From positions 1 through 64,000 of the forward strand of contig CAIKYB010000009.1 in NCBI GenBank assembly GCA_903831575.1: a DNA stretch of 64,000 nt. The letters run 5' to 3'. Position numbers and translations under genes: made by a program. This stretch comes from an uncultured Bacteroidota bacterium (GTDB lineage: Bacteria; Bacteroidota; Bacteroidia; Chitinophagales; Chitinophagaceae). The notes under the pieces were generated by a model. That model was given only the letters and a program-made list of their open reading frames with translations. It had not been told where the DNA came from and did no database searches. Shown here piece after piece: positions 22,418 to 31,989 of this stretch (positions are counted from its first letter, which is position 1; each line of letters begins with the position of its first letter).

Positions 22418-24736
22418 AACCGTTCAATTCAATTACTGTGGCGTATTTTTTTTGGAGGCATTGGATTTATTATCCTGTTATTTATTGCTGCAACATTTGG
22501 GCTGTTTGGAAAAATGCCATCAGTACAACAATTGGAAAATCCTGAAGCTGATTTGGCTAGTGAAATTATTAGTAGTGATGGGGTGTTGATGGGTAAGTAT
22601 TATGCTGAAAACAGAAGTGAAGTAAAATACAATGAAATTTCTCCCAATGTTATTCATGCCTTAATTGCAACAGAAGATGAAAGGTTTTATGATCACTCAG
22701 GTATTGATATGCAAGCTTTGGCAAGGGTTTTATTTTCCGCAGGTACTCAAGGTGGAGGCAGTACGCTTACCCAGCAATTGGCAAAGATGATACTGGGACA
22801 AGGAAGAGGCAATTTTGTGGTTAGAGGGGTGCAAAAATTAAAAGAATGGATTGTAGCTGTAAAATTGGAAAAGAATTTCACCAAAGAGGAAATAATTGCA
22901 TTATACTTGAATCGAGCTCCTTGGGGTAATGTTTATGGAATCAAGAATGCTTCAAGAACCTATTTCCAAAAAGACCCCAAAGAATTAAAAATTGAAGAAG
23001 CCGCTGTGTTAATTGGCATGCTGAAGGGGTTTATTTATGAGCCTATTCGTCATCCGAAATCTTCTATTCAAAGAAGGAATATTGTAATCAATCAAATGGC
23101 ACTTGCAAAGCAACATTTCATTACTCAGGCAGAAGCCAATATACTAAAAGCGAAACCATTGATTACTAACTATAAGAAGATTGATGAAAATTTAGGGATA
23201 GCCCCTTATTATCGTTCTGTATTAATAGGCGTGCTTAAAGATTGGTGTAAGAATAATAAAAATCCTAAAACAGATGAGCCTTATAATTTATTTAGAGATG
23301 GCTTGAGAATTTATACCACAATAGATTCAAGAATGCAGCAATATGCGGAAAAGGCAGTCGAAGAACATATGCCGATAATTCAAAAAAAGCTTGATGATTA
23401 CTTTAGGCTAAAAGGGAATAAACTTTGGGAAGGCCATGATAATATCATTATATCGGCTATGAAATATACAGACAGATGGAAGACTATGACTGAAGAAGGT
23501 ATTGATACAGCAGAAATTATGAAATCCTTTCATGTGCCTGTTAAAATGAAAGTATTTTCTTGGTCGGGCAACGACAAGCATGAGAAGGATACGATAATGA
23601 CTCCATTTGATTCTATAAAGTATCACAAACAATTATTACAAACTTCCTTTGCGGCGATGGATCCAAGAACCGGTGAAATTAAAGCATGGGTTGGAGGAAT
23701 AAATTACAAGTGGTTTAAGTATGACCATGTAACCGCAAATCGTCAAGTCGGTTCTACCTTTAAACCTTTGCTTTATACACTTGCTGTTACAGATGCTGGT
23801 TATACACCTCAGACTTATATTCCGGGAGGGCCACTTACTTTAGGGGGAAAAACGATTAGTACAGGAGGTGGAACAATGGCTTTTTGTTTAGCTAAATCTT
23901 TAAATGGAGCGGCATGGCATCTTATGGCAACGATAGGGGTTAGACGAACGATAGAATTTGCAAAGCAATGTGGCATTACAGCAAATTTACCTCCTTATCC
24001 TTCTATTGCATTAGGAACTGCTGAAATTCCAATGTTGCAAATGTTACAAGCCTATACTATGTTTCCCAACAAAGGTTACAATACACAGCCAGTATATTTA
24101 ACCAGAATTGAAGATAAGGATGGTAATTTATTAAAGGAATTTTCTACTACTCAAAGTAAAGAAGTAATCAGTGAGGCAGACGCTTATACCATGGTAAGAA
24201 TGATGCAAGGAGTTGTTGAATTTGGAACAGCAAGAAGGGTGAACAGTTATAATATTCCTGCTCAAAAAGCAGGGAAGACGGGTACAACAAATGCAAATAC
24301 TGATGGATGGTTTATCGGGTATACGCCAGAGTTATTAGCAGGTACATGGGTTGGTTGCGAAGATCCTTTTATTCCTATTTATACAAGTAATAGTGGCGGA
24401 GCTGAAATGTCAGCTCCTAAATGGGGACTATTCATGAGTAATGTATATGCAGATGCAAGATTGAATCTTGGAAAAACTATGGAATTTGAACAACCTGTTG
24501 AAATGAGAAATAATCCTATTTATGCAGATATGAACTTTGCCAATATTGCCAATAGCGGAGATAGTCTTGATGTTGGATTAGAAAAGGATGATGCTATCGA
24601 TTTTATGGGAAATAATGAGACAGAAATTATTGATGATAAAAAAGTAAAAAAGAATAATCAGGATTCAGGGGTTAAAGGCAAATCGAAACCAGATGAAAAT
24701 AAAATCAAAAAAATAAAAAAGGCTAATGATTATTAA
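22415..24736 (+). CDS. mrcA: Bifunctional penicillin-binding protein 1A (glycosyltransferase-transpeptidase)
   Basis: The 773-residue class A PBP is anchored by one helix (residues about 11-30). The GT51 domain has the catalytic Glu87 in EDERFYDHSG and the GGGSTLTQQLAKM motif (113-125). The transpeptidase domain has Ser447 in GSTFKPL, SLN near 490 and Lys621 in KTGTT. It builds and crosslinks peptidoglycan outside the inner membrane. The C-terminal tail is acidic and then Lys-rich, which is variable in the family. Its leader is almost the same as that of sprE, which suggests joint control. The stop codon overlaps the convergent GNAT gene by 4 bases. Confidence 0.93.
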   Translation: MNRSIQLLWRIFFGGIGFIILLFIAATFGLFGKMPSVQQLENPEADLASEIISSDGVLMGKYYAENRSEVKYNEISPNVIHALIATEDERFYDHSGIDMQALARVLFSAGTQGGGSTLTQQLAKMILGQGRGNFVVRGVQKLKEWIVAVKLEKNFTKEEIIALYLNRAPWGNVYGIKNASRTYFQKDPKELKIEEAAVLIGMLKGFIYEPIRHPKSSIQRRNIVINQMALAKQHFITQAEANILKAKPLITNYKKIDENLGIAPYYRSVLIGVLKDWCKNNKNPKTDEPYNLFRDGLRIYTTIDSRMQQYAEKAVEEHMPIIQKKLDDYFRLKGNKLWEGHDNIIISAMKYTDRWKTMTEEGIDTAEIMKSFHVPVKMKVFSWSGNDKHEKDTIMTPFDSIKYHKQLLQTSFAAMDPRTGEIKAWVGGINYKWFKYDHVTANRQVGSTFKPLLYTLAVTDAGYTPQTYIPGGPLTLGGKTISTGGGTMAFCLAKSLNGAAWHLMATIGVRRTIEFAKQCGITANLPPYPSIALGTAEIPMLQMLQAYTMFPNKGYNTQPVYLTRIEDKDGNLLKEFSTTQSKEVISEADAYTMVRMMQGVVEFGTARRVNSYNIPAQKAGKTGTTNANTDGWFIGYTPELLAGTWVGCEDPFIPIYTSNSGGAEMSAPKWGLFMSNVYADARLNLGKTMEFEQPVEMRNNPIYADMNFANIANSGDSLDVGLEKDDAIDFMGNNETEIIDDKKVKKNNQDSGVKGKSKPDENKIKKIKKANDY

Positions 24737-25254
24737 GTGGTAATTTTTAGTCCCATAATTTTTAATCCGTAATATTTGTCATCCATTAAAGCAATCTCTT
24801 TCAAATGACCCCATTCTTCAAAACCTAATTCCTGAGCCAGAGATAAACTTGTGATATTGTGTTCGAATATAAAGGCAAGTAAGTTTTGTATTCCCAATGA
24901 GGGGCAGCTTTGAATAGCGTGAGATATGATATTTTTCCCAAAACCTCTTCCTCTGTAATTTTCATCAAGATAGATGCTGATTTCTGCAGTTTGTTGATAG
25001 GCAGGTCTCCCATAAAAATCCTGAAAACTTGTCCAGCCAATTACTTGATTGCTCTCGTTTGTAATTATCCAGATTGGCCTGGAGAAAGCATTGTGCTTAT
25101 GAAACCAATCTAATTTTGATTCAATAGAAACGGGTTGCAAATCTGCAGTCGCCAAACGAGAATCGATTGTAGAATTGTAGATGTCTACAATAATAGCAAG
25201 ATCGTCAAGAGTAGCATTCCGAAAATTCAACAAAGGATCATTATTGTTGCTCAA
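24733..25254 (-). CDS. GNAT family N-acetyltransferase
   Basis: The 173-residue protein has the GNAT fold: NFRNATLDDLAIIVDIYN at the start, a beta bulge with AEISIYL and the acetyl-CoA loop RGRGFGKNII (about 113-122), followed by NITSLSLAQELGFEEWGHL (about 142-160), typical of the Pat/phosphinothricin acetyltransferase-like subgroup. The substrate is unknown; relatives acetylate amino acids or methionine derivatives. It stands alone, convergent with the PBP1A gene. Confidence 0.85.
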   Translation of the reverse strand: MSNNNDPLLNFRNATLDDLAIIVDIYNSTIDSRLATADLQPVSIESKLDWFHKHNAFSRPIWIITNESNQVIGWTSFQDFYGRPAYQQTAEISIYLDENYRGRGFGKNIISHAIQSCPSLGIQNLLAFIFEHNITSLSLAQELGFEEWGHLKEIALMDDKYYGLKIMGLKITT

Positions 25255-25299
25255 TGTTCTGAAATATAACTTTAAAGAATAAATGCTAATTCGTAAAGC

Positions 25300-26511
25300 T
25301 TAAGCCACGGCTTTGTTTACTAATGCTGCAGCTTCACTCAATAAAATCGCACTTTGCACTTTTAATCCACTTTCGTCAATCAATTTTTTTGCTACATCTG
25401 CATTTGTACCTTGCAAACGAACAATGATGGGGATTTCAATGTTGCCGATGCTTTTGTAAGCATCAATTACACCTTGTGCAACACGGTCACATCTTACAAT
25501 GCCACCAAAAATATTAATCAGAATAGCTTTTACTTTTGGATCTTTCATGATAATTCTGAATCCGGCTTCAACTGTTTGTGCATTTGCAGTTCCTCCAACA
25601 TCAAGGAAGTTGGCAGGATCTCCGCCACTTAATTTAATCATATCCATAGTTGCCATAGCCAGACCTGCGCCATTGACCATACATCCAACATTGCCATCTA
25701 ATTTCACAAAATTCAAATTGAATTTCCCTGCTTCCACTTCGGTTGGGTCTTCTTCAGAAAAATCTCTCAAAGCCGCTACATCAGGGTGACGCATTAATGC
25801 ATTATCATCAACGTTCATTTTGCAATCCACTGCAATAATTTTATCATCACTTGTTTTAAATAAAGGATTGATTTCTAACATCCCACAATCCAATTCTACA
25901 TAAGCATTATATAGATTGGTAACGAATTTTACACAATTTTTAAAAGACTCGCCACTTAAGCCAAGATTGAATGCAATCTTTCTTGCCTGAAAGCCTTGTA
26001 ATTTACCTCCTGGGTGTACATATTCTTTGAATATTTTCTCTGGTGTGTTATGAGCAACATCTTCTATATTCATACCGCCTTCAGTACTGTACATAATTAC
26101 ATTCATACAGCTGCTTCTGTCTAATAATACTGCGAGATAAAATTCTTTTACAGGATTTGGGCCATCATAATATACATCCTGAGCTACCAAAACTTTACTT
26201 ACTAATTTCCCTTCAGGGCCAGTTTGAATCGTCACTAAAGTGCCACCAAGAATATTTTCAGCAATTTTTACCACATCTTCCATACTTTTCCCTACTGCAA
26301 CTCCACGTTGATCTTTCCCCTGAATAGATCCTTTTCCTCTTCCGCCTGCATGAATTTGCGCCTTAACTACCGCAAATTTACTGTTGTATTGGGTGTGTAT
26401 CTGACGGTAAGCTTCTTCAGCTTCTGATACTGTACTACAAGCAATGCCCTCTTGTACGGGAACATTAAACTTCTTGAGTAATTCTTTGGCTTGGTATTCG
26501 TGTAAATTCAT
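25300..26511 (-). CDS. sucC: Succinyl-CoA ligase (ADP-forming) subunit beta
   Basis: The 403-residue protein has the N-terminal ATP-grasp domain beginning [18 protein letters not shown], the glycine-rich [10 protein letters not shown] loop, the metal-site region LEINPLF and the C-terminal CoA-ligase domain with GGIVRCD. It makes ATP from succinyl-CoA in the citrate cycle with SucD, whose gene is not in this window. The length is a little above the usual 385-390 residues, mostly through small internal loops. Confidence 0.95.
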   Translation of the reverse strand: MNLHEYQAKELLKKFNVPVQEGIACSTVSEAEEAYRQIHTQYNSKFAVVKAQIHAGGRGKGSIQGKDQRGVAVGKSMEDVVKIAENILGGTLVTIQTGPEGKLVSKVLVAQDVYYDGPNPVKEFYLAVLLDRSSCMNVIMYSTEGGMNIEDVAHNTPEKIFKEYVHPGGKLQGFQARKIAFNLGLSGESFKNCVKFVTNLYNAYVELDCGMLEINPLFKTSDDKIIAVDCKMNVDDNALMRHPDVAALRDFSEEDPTEVEAGKFNLNFVKLDGNVGCMVNGAGLAMATMDMIKLSGGDPANFLDVGGTANAQTVEAGFRIIMKDPKVKAILINIFGGIVRCDRVAQGVIDAYKSIGNIEIPIIVRLQGTNADVAKKLIDESGLKVQSAILLSEAAALVNKAVA

Positions 26512-26701
26512 TTAGATAGTTTTTAAAGTTTGACCACATGCTATAGCGTTTATTATCATTCTCTGTTTAATGGAGTCGACCTTAACGGCTATTTAATTAG
26601 GAAATTTTTGCGAAGATAGTCAAAAATGAATTTATTAATAGCACTGATGATTTGAAAATATTGAATATTCAAATGAATGCCTTCAATTAATGATTCTACC
26701 G

Positions 26702-26709
26702 TAAATTTG
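26702..26709 (+). promoter_or_regulatory. -7 element for the purine nucleoside phosphorylase gene
   Basis: TAAATTTG, an exact TAnnTTTG, 25 bases before the ATG. Transcription would probably continue into the porin gene. A -33 match is not clear. Confidence 0.45.
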
Positions 26710-26733
26710 CCGATTATCGTTAAATAAGAATTC

Positions 26734-27546
26734 ATGATTGAAAAAGTAAATGAAGCGGTTGATTTCATTAAAAGACTTCATAGCGAAAAGCCACAAGTAG
26801 GTATTGTATTAGGCAGCGGGCTCGGACATTTTACTAATGAGATAAAAGTTGAGAAAGAAATTCTATATAAAGAGATTCCTCATTTCCCGGTAAGCACTGT
26901 AGAAGGTCACAGCGGCAAATTGGTTTTTGGTACTATTGGAGATAAGAGCGTAGTTGCCATGGCGGGAAGATTTCATAATTATGAGGGGTATACCGCACAA
27001 GAAATTGTTTTCCCCATTAGAGTAATGAAGTATCTAGGCATAGAAAATTTATTATTAAGTAATGCTGCAGGTGGGGTGAATCCAGACTTTAAAGTGGGAG
27101 ACTTGATGTTGATCAATGATCATGTCAGTCAATTTGTTCCCAATCCATTGATAGGAAAAAATGACAATGAAGTTGGCCCAAGATTTCCCGATATGTACGA
27201 GCCCTATAATAAAGAACTGATTCAACGCGCTAAGAATATTTCAAAAGCAAACGGAATAAATTGTAAAGAAGGAGTATACATTAGCGTTACTGGCCCAACT
27301 TTTGAGACTAAAGCAGAGTATAGAATGATTCGTGCAATAGGTGGAGATGCAGTAGGTATGAGTACGGTGCAAGAAGTGATTGTTGCTGTGCACATGAATT
27401 TACCTTGTTTTGCAGTTAGTGTAATAACTGACATGTGGGTGGATGGCCATGAGTTGACCGTCTCTCACGAAGAGGTGCTTAAGGCTGCGAAAGAAGCGGA
27501 ACCCAAGTTGACTTGTATATTTAAAGAATTAATCGCTTCTCTATAA
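26734..27546 (+). CDS. Purine-nucleoside phosphorylase (trimeric type)
   Basis: The 270-residue enzyme has GIVLGSGLGHF (24-34) for phosphate binding, RFHNYEGY (about 81-88), SNAAGGVNP (about 112-120) and GPTFETKAEYRMI (about 193-205), all standard for trimeric PNPs. It cleaves inosine and guanosine with phosphate to give base and ribose-1-phosphate for purine salvage. The length is normal. The porin gene starts 16 bases after its stop, so the two are likely cotranscribed. Confidence 0.93.
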   Translation: MIEKVNEAVDFIKRLHSEKPQVGIVLGSGLGHFTNEIKVEKEILYKEIPHFPVSTVEGHSGKLVFGTIGDKSVVAMAGRFHNYEGYTAQEIVFPIRVMKYLGIENLLLSNAAGGVNPDFKVGDLMLINDHVSQFVPNPLIGKNDNEVGPRFPDMYEPYNKELIQRAKNISKANGINCKEGVYISVTGPTFETKAEYRMIRAIGGDAVGMSTVQEVIVAVHMNLPCFAVSVITDMWVDGHELTVSHEEVLKAAKEAEPKLTCIFKELIASL

Positions 27547-27562
27547 CTAGTAATAAGATAAA

Positions 27563-29605
27563 ATGAAGAAGCATCTATTTTTTACTCTTTTTTTTAGCTC
27601 CTTTGCCTTAATGGCAAGTGCTCAAATTCCTTTATTAAAAAAAATAGGGTCATTAAAAAAGGGAATTGGAGATAATATAAATCAAGCGAATTCCTCCCAA
27701 CAAAAATCAAATTCAAATAAATCTGCAACAGATTCTCTGGGGTTTGAACATAGAGATGATTCAAAAGATTCAATTACAATATCATATAGAGTGCTTGATT
27801 CTACAAGACGAAATAATTTAGATTCATCAATAGATGATTTTAGTAAATATTTCGCTGTGCCTTCAACGTATTTATGCCTTGGGAATAATGGTGCGGCGGC
27901 CACTTCTTTAATATTTGAACCCAATAAGAAAATCGGCTTTGATCCTGGCTTTAACGCTTTTGATATTTATAAATATACTATTGAAGGAACTAGGTTTTAC
28001 AATACAACAAAATCTTTTTCATCCTTAAGTTATCAATTAGCTTCCGGTAAAGAGCAGCTGCTTAAAGCTGGGTATACCAAAAACATAAAACCGAATTTCA
28101 ATATTGGGTTTGATTATAAATTAATCACTTCCCCTGGTTTTTTTATAACACAGAATACTAATCATAATGCGTATAGGTTTTTTGGAAGCTATCAAGGTAA
28201 GCGGAAAAGATACGCTACACAATTTTCGATAGTTGGGAATAACATAAGGGCTTCAGAAAATGGGGGTATTCAAGATGCTGATTATTTATCGGACCCATAT
28301 AGAAAAAATAGGTTTACTGTTCCGGTAAATCTTGGGGGACTTTCTGCTTACAGTAATAATCCTTTTGTAACTACAGTATCAACAGGCAATCAGCAAAAGG
28401 ACTTCAATTTATTTGTAAGACAATTTTACGACTTCGGGAAACATGATTCCATTGAAATTAATGATTCTACAACAGAATATTTATTTTATCCAAAGCTAAG
28501 GCTACAGCATACTTTTACATCAAGTAGTACTGCTTATAAGTACATTGATATCGTTGCAGATTCTTCTGTGTATAGTAAATGGTATGGGATGACTTTGAAT
28601 ACTCCTGTAGGAAGTTTGCTATTTCAGGAATCCTGGAAAAGTTTGAAAAATGATTTTAGTATTATCCAATTTCCGGACACCAAAAATACATCACAGTTCT
28701 TTTTGGTTGGAGCGACTATTCAAAACATTACAGGAATTATAAAAGAAGAAAAAATATCTTTTTATAATCTTTGCTTGCATGGAGAATACCGGAATCGATC
28801 AAGAAATAAATTATGGGATATTTTGGCAAAAGGGGAGTTGTATGTTAACGGCTTCAATTCTGGAGATTATCATTCTTCTGCTAGTTTGAGCAGGTATTTT
28901 AACAAGCGTTTTGGAGAGGTGAGTTTGTTTTTTATGAATTCCAATCGAATACCCTCTTTTATTTTTGATAATCGTTCAGCATTTAATTTAGGAAATAATA
29001 ACAGTTATAATAAAGAGAATGTTATTTCATTTGGAATAAATTCAAACAATACATTCTTGAATCTTGAGTTTAAAAATCACTTGATTTCTAATTATACTTA
29101 TTTCAAAAACTATTATCAAAGTGAGCAGTATTCAAAATTGATTAATTTGACGCAATTGAGTTTGTCAAAAAAAATAAAGTTGACTAAAAGATGGAATTGG
29201 TCAACTGAGCTTACTTTTCAACAAGTAGATTTAGCTGCGCCGATAAAAGTGCCTTTTGTTTTTACAAGAAATCGCCTGGCTTATGAAGGTAAATTTTTCA
29301 AGAATTTAATTCTTTCTACTGGTGTAGAAGCAAGATATTATACTGCATATAAAGCGTATAATTATTCTCCGGTAATTAGCCAGTTTTTTGTGCAGGATAC
29401 TGTGACCATAAATAACCTTCCAGACATCAACCTCTTTCTGCATTTTAGAATCAAAGGGTTTGCGGGTTACTTGAGAGCGGAAAATCTAAATACCGCAAGT
29501 TTTCAAAATGGCTTCGGTTGGATTAACAATAATTTTGCCGCACCGCTTTATCCTACCCAGGGATTTATGATCAGATTTGGTATTCAATGGTGGTTTGTAA
29601 ACTGA
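27563..29605 (+). CDS. Putative outer-membrane porin (Porin_10 type)
   Basis: The 680-residue protein starts with a signal peptide (MKKHLFFTLFFSSFALMASAQ) followed by a Ser/Asn/Lys-rich spacer to about residue 60. The rest is rich in alternating strands ending in aromatic residues (for example FFGSYQGKRKRYATQFSIVG and FGIQWWFVN at the end), as in beta-barrels. LYVNGFNSGDYHSSASLSRYFN fits the Bacteroidota 'putative porin' family. The substrate is not known. Genetic linkage with the PNP may point to nucleoside uptake, which is only inference. Confidence 0.8.
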   Translation: MKKHLFFTLFFSSFALMASAQIPLLKKIGSLKKGIGDNINQANSSQQKSNSNKSATDSLGFEHRDDSKDSITISYRVLDSTRRNNLDSSIDDFSKYFAVPSTYLCLGNNGAAATSLIFEPNKKIGFDPGFNAFDIYKYTIEGTRFYNTTKSFSSLSYQLASGKEQLLKAGYTKNIKPNFNIGFDYKLITSPGFFITQNTNHNAYRFFGSYQGKRKRYATQFSIVGNNIRASENGGIQDADYLSDPYRKNRFTVPVNLGGLSAYSNNPFVTTVSTGNQQKDFNLFVRQFYDFGKHDSIEINDSTTEYLFYPKLRLQHTFTSSSTAYKYIDIVADSSVYSKWYGMTLNTPVGSLLFQESWKSLKNDFSIIQFPDTKNTSQFFLVGATIQNITGIIKEEKISFYNLCLHGEYRNRSRNKLWDILAKGELYVNGFNSGDYHSSASLSRYFNKRFGEVSLFFMNSNRIPSFIFDNRSAFNLGNNNSYNKENVISFGINSNNTFLNLEFKNHLISNYTYFKNYYQSEQYSKLINLTQLSLSKKIKLTKRWNWSTELTFQQVDLAAPIKVPFVFTRNRLAYEGKFFKNLILSTGVEARYYTAYKAYNYSPVISQFFVQDTVTINNLPDINLFLHFRIKGFAGYLRAENLNTASFQNGFGWINNNFAAPLYPTQGFMIRFGIQWWFVN

Positions 29606-29701
29606 TACGCATAACGGAGTTTTTTACTTCAACATTATTTATTATTAGTAGCTAAATTTTAACAACATTTGTTTTGCATTTGCCGGCAATTCCATAATTT
29701 T

Positions 29702-30097
29702 ATGATAGTGAAAAAAATACTGCTTTCCATATTGACGTTTACTTACTTGATGCTTTCTACAGGCATTGCTATGGAGATTCACTATTGCATGGGAAAAAAG
29801 GCAGGGATTGATTTTTACAAATTAGAAAATGAAAAATGTGGCCGATGTGGAATGCTGGAGAAAAAAAATGGTTGTTGTAATGATGAACATAAGTTTTATA
29901 AAATAGAAGACTCCTTTAAGCATTCCTCGAATAATATTAATTTTTCTTTTTTTGAAGGGCGTATAATTACTGCCTATTTTGTTTTTTCGCATGAGCCTAT
30001 TTTATTGCAATCCATCATTAAGATTCCGCCATACTATTCACCACCCTTTGAAACATACCCTTCCGAATGCATTAAAAATTGTGTATTCAGGATTTAG
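29702..30097 (+). CDS. HYC_CC_PP family protein
   Basis: The start at 29702 (MIVKKILLSILTF) is preferred over an upstream TTG because it gives a clean signal peptide. The 131-residue product has HYCMG (27-31), CGRCG (46-50), the CC pair (58-59) and a late PPYYSPPF, exactly the features that name the HYC_CC_PP family in Bacteroidota. Members are small exported cysteine/histidine proteins that usually occur next to heavy-metal-associated proteins, so metal (probably copper) binding is a fair inference. It leads a group of four same-strand genes with metal motifs. Confidence 0.82.
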   Translation: MIVKKILLSILTFTYLMLSTGIAMEIHYCMGKKAGIDFYKLENEKCGRCGMLEKKNGCCNDEHKFYKIEDSFKHSSNNINFSFFEGRIITAYFVFSHEPILLQSIIKIPPYYSPPFETYPSECIKNCVFRI

Positions 30098-30178
30098 AAT
30101 TTCCTTTCTTAATTTATAGCAGTATCATGCTGCATTCTTTTTATTTCTATTATTTATTCATTTAAAAAATTATTAACG

Positions 30179-30550
30179 ATGAAAAAGTTATCATTATTAA
30201 GTATGGTATTATTGGGGTTATTGTTTTCTAATGTGTTAATTGCACAGACTACAAAAAAAGAAACCATTAAGGTTTGGGGTAATTGTGGTTCTTGTAAAAA
30301 GAAAATCGAAAAAGCAGCAAAGTTGGCGGGTGCTTCATCAGCAAGCTGGGATTCAGAAAGCCATGAATTAGCCGTTAGTTATGCAGAAGAAAAATCATCA
30401 AGTGCAAAAATTCAGGAAGCTATTGCAAAAGTTGGTTACGATACACAGGATTTTACTGCGGATGATAAAGTGTATGATGAATTGCCAGGATGTTGCCAAT
30501 ACGACCGCAAGCCAAAAGTTACTGTAATGTCTGAAACAAAACCACAGTAA
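30179..30550 (+). CDS. Exported heavy-metal-associated (HMA) domain protein
   Basis: The 123-residue protein has a signal peptide (MKKLSLLSMVLLGLLFSNVLIAQ) and one HMA domain with the metal motif NCGSC (Cys36, Cys39). The SxWDSESHELAVSY strand and the EAIAKVGYDT end complete the ferredoxin-like fold. After the domain comes ELPGCCQYD, a second cysteine pair. Such proteins bind Cu(I) or similar ions outside the cytoplasm. The stop codon TAA overlaps the next start (TAATG), so translation is likely coupled. Confidence 0.88.
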   Translation: MKKLSLLSMVLLGLLFSNVLIAQTTKKETIKVWGNCGSCKKKIEKAAKLAGASSASWDSESHELAVSYAEEKSSSAKIQEAIAKVGYDTQDFTADDKVYDELPGCCQYDRKPKVTVMSETKPQ

Positions 30551-31092
30551 TGAAAAAGTTACTTTCGGTTTTACTTTTATTTATGGGGATTGCTGCTCAA
30601 AGTCAAATCAACAAAGTGTCGATTCAGGCAAGTGGACTTACTTGCAGTATGTGCAGCAATTCTATAAATAAAGCGCTGAAATCAATAGCGTATGTTGATA
30701 AAGTTGTTGCCGATATTAAGAATTCAAGTTTCGAAATAACGTTCAAGCCTGGCGCTCCTATTAGTTTTGATCAGTTGAAGAAAAAAGTAGAAGATGCTGG
30801 ATTCTTTGTTGCCAAATTTGAAGTTTCCATTATTTTAAATCATGTACTTGTTTCTAAAGATGCACATATTGATTTATATGGAACGATGTATCATTTTTTA
30901 AATACAGACAATAGGGTGTTGAATGAAGAAACGACTATTCGTATTCTTGATAGAGGGTTTGTTTCTACAAAAGAATTCAAGCATAATTCAAAGTTGACCA
31001 GCATGGAATGTTATCAAACGGGAGTTATGGGGAAATGCTGTGACTTGAAAAACAAATCTGCAGGTGTCAGAATTTATCATGCAACTATTTAA
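30550..31092 (+). CDS. Second exported HMA domain protein with Cys-rich C-terminal part
   Basis: The 180-residue protein has a signal peptide (MKKLLSVLLLFMGIAAQS), then an HMA domain with LTCSMCSNSINKAL (Cys32, Cys35) up to about residue 95. The C-terminal 80 residues contain MECYQTGVMGKCCD with three cysteines. The single-base overlap with the previous gene indicates one operon. It probably relays or sequesters the same metal as its neighbour. A hairpin terminator follows 6 bases after the stop. Confidence 0.85.
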   Translation: MKKLLSVLLLFMGIAAQSQINKVSIQASGLTCSMCSNSINKALKSIAYVDKVVADIKNSSFEITFKPGAPISFDQLKKKVEDAGFFVAKFEVSIILNHVLVSKDAHIDLYGTMYHFLNTDNRVLNEETTIRILDRGFVSTKEFKHNSKLTSMECYQTGVMGKCCDLKNKSAGVRIYHATI

Positions 31093-31097
31093 TTAGT

Positions 31098-31126
31098 AAA
31101 GGATACAACATTTGGTTGTATCCTTT
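31098..31126 (+). terminator. Terminator or attenuator inside the metal operon
   Basis: AAAGGATACAAC (31098-31109), loop ATTTG, then GTTGTATCCTTT (31115-31126) with a run of T after it. It lies between the second HMA gene and the next gene, so it would end most transcripts or act as an attenuator. Confidence 0.8.
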
Positions 31127-31144
31127 TTTTTATACTGCAACAAA

Positions 31145-31969
31145 ATGAAAAAAAATACAATCCTTGTGATTATTTCTGTATTTGTGATTATAAGCATCAC
31201 TCGAGCACAAGAATTATTCAGCTATACTGAACCAGCAAGTAATATGGCAGTAAATTCGCTTGGGGTAAGACTTACCGAGAATATAATGAATCAAAAATCA
31301 GCCAGCACTGTTAATCACTTACTTGTCCCGGAAATTATGTTCGGTGTTTCAAGGAAGATTATGATTCATACAGATGGATTTATTTCGAATTTGAATGGAC
31401 GTTTCAAATTAAATGGTGGTTCTTTGTATTTGAAGTATCGTTTTTTTAGCAGAGATGATATTCATAGTCATTTTAGGATGGCCATCTTTACTAAATATGC
31501 ACTAAATAACCTTAGTGTAAATCAGCCTTCGATTGATTTGAGAGGACAGCATTCCGGCTTCGAGATGGGACTTGTAAGTACTAAGCTTATTAATAAAGTT
31601 GCTTTATCTTCAAGTGTTTCAGTTATAAATGCGCAGAATAATTTAAACGGCAATACATTTTTATTGAATGATAATAATAGTAGAAATGCAATTAATTATA
31701 CCTTTTCAATTGGGAAACTCATGATGCCGAAAGAGTATGTAAGTTACAATCAAACTAATGTTAATGCAATGGTTGAGATCCTGGGTCAAAGCAATTTATC
31801 AAGTGGGTTAAACCATTTGGATATTGCTCCCGTAATTCAATTTATCATTAAAAGTAAAATCAGAGTGGATGTAGGTTATCGGATTGCACTTTCAAATCAA
31901 CTGCTTAGAAAGTATACTGAAGGAGGGATGATCAGATTAGAGTATAATCTTTTTAATGTAATTAGGTAA
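31145..31969 (+). CDS. Exported protein, probable outer-membrane component of the metal cluster
   Basis: The start at 31145 is preferred: the upstream in-frame start lies inside the terminator hairpin. The 274-residue product has a signal peptide (ILVIISVFVIISITRAQ). The rest alternates polar and hydrophobic residues in barrel-like strands (SLYLKYRFFSRDD, RMAIFTKYALN, RVDVGYRIALSNQL) and ends with a strand-like EYNLFNVIR. I do not recognise a named family with certainty. Its position after two HMA proteins suggests an outer-membrane role in metal handling. Confidence 0.55.
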   Translation: MKKNTILVIISVFVIISITRAQELFSYTEPASNMAVNSLGVRLTENIMNQKSASTVNHLLVPEIMFGVSRKIMIHTDGFISNLNGRFKLNGGSLYLKYRFFSRDDIHSHFRMAIFTKYALNNLSVNQPSIDLRGQHSGFEMGLVSTKLINKVALSSSVSVINAQNNLNGNTFLLNDNNSRNAINYTFSIGKLMMPKEYVSYNQTNVNAMVEILGQSNLSSGLNHLDIAPVIQFIIKSKIRVDVGYRIALSNQLLRKYTEGGMIRLEYNLFNVIR

Positions 31970-31989
31970 TCCATTATATAGATAAAATG

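Noticed and set aside
29680-29689. TTGCCGGCAA palindrome before the HYC_CC_PP gene as a metal operator
   Set aside because: Ten bases of symmetry is too short to claim without other copies; left as a possible site only.
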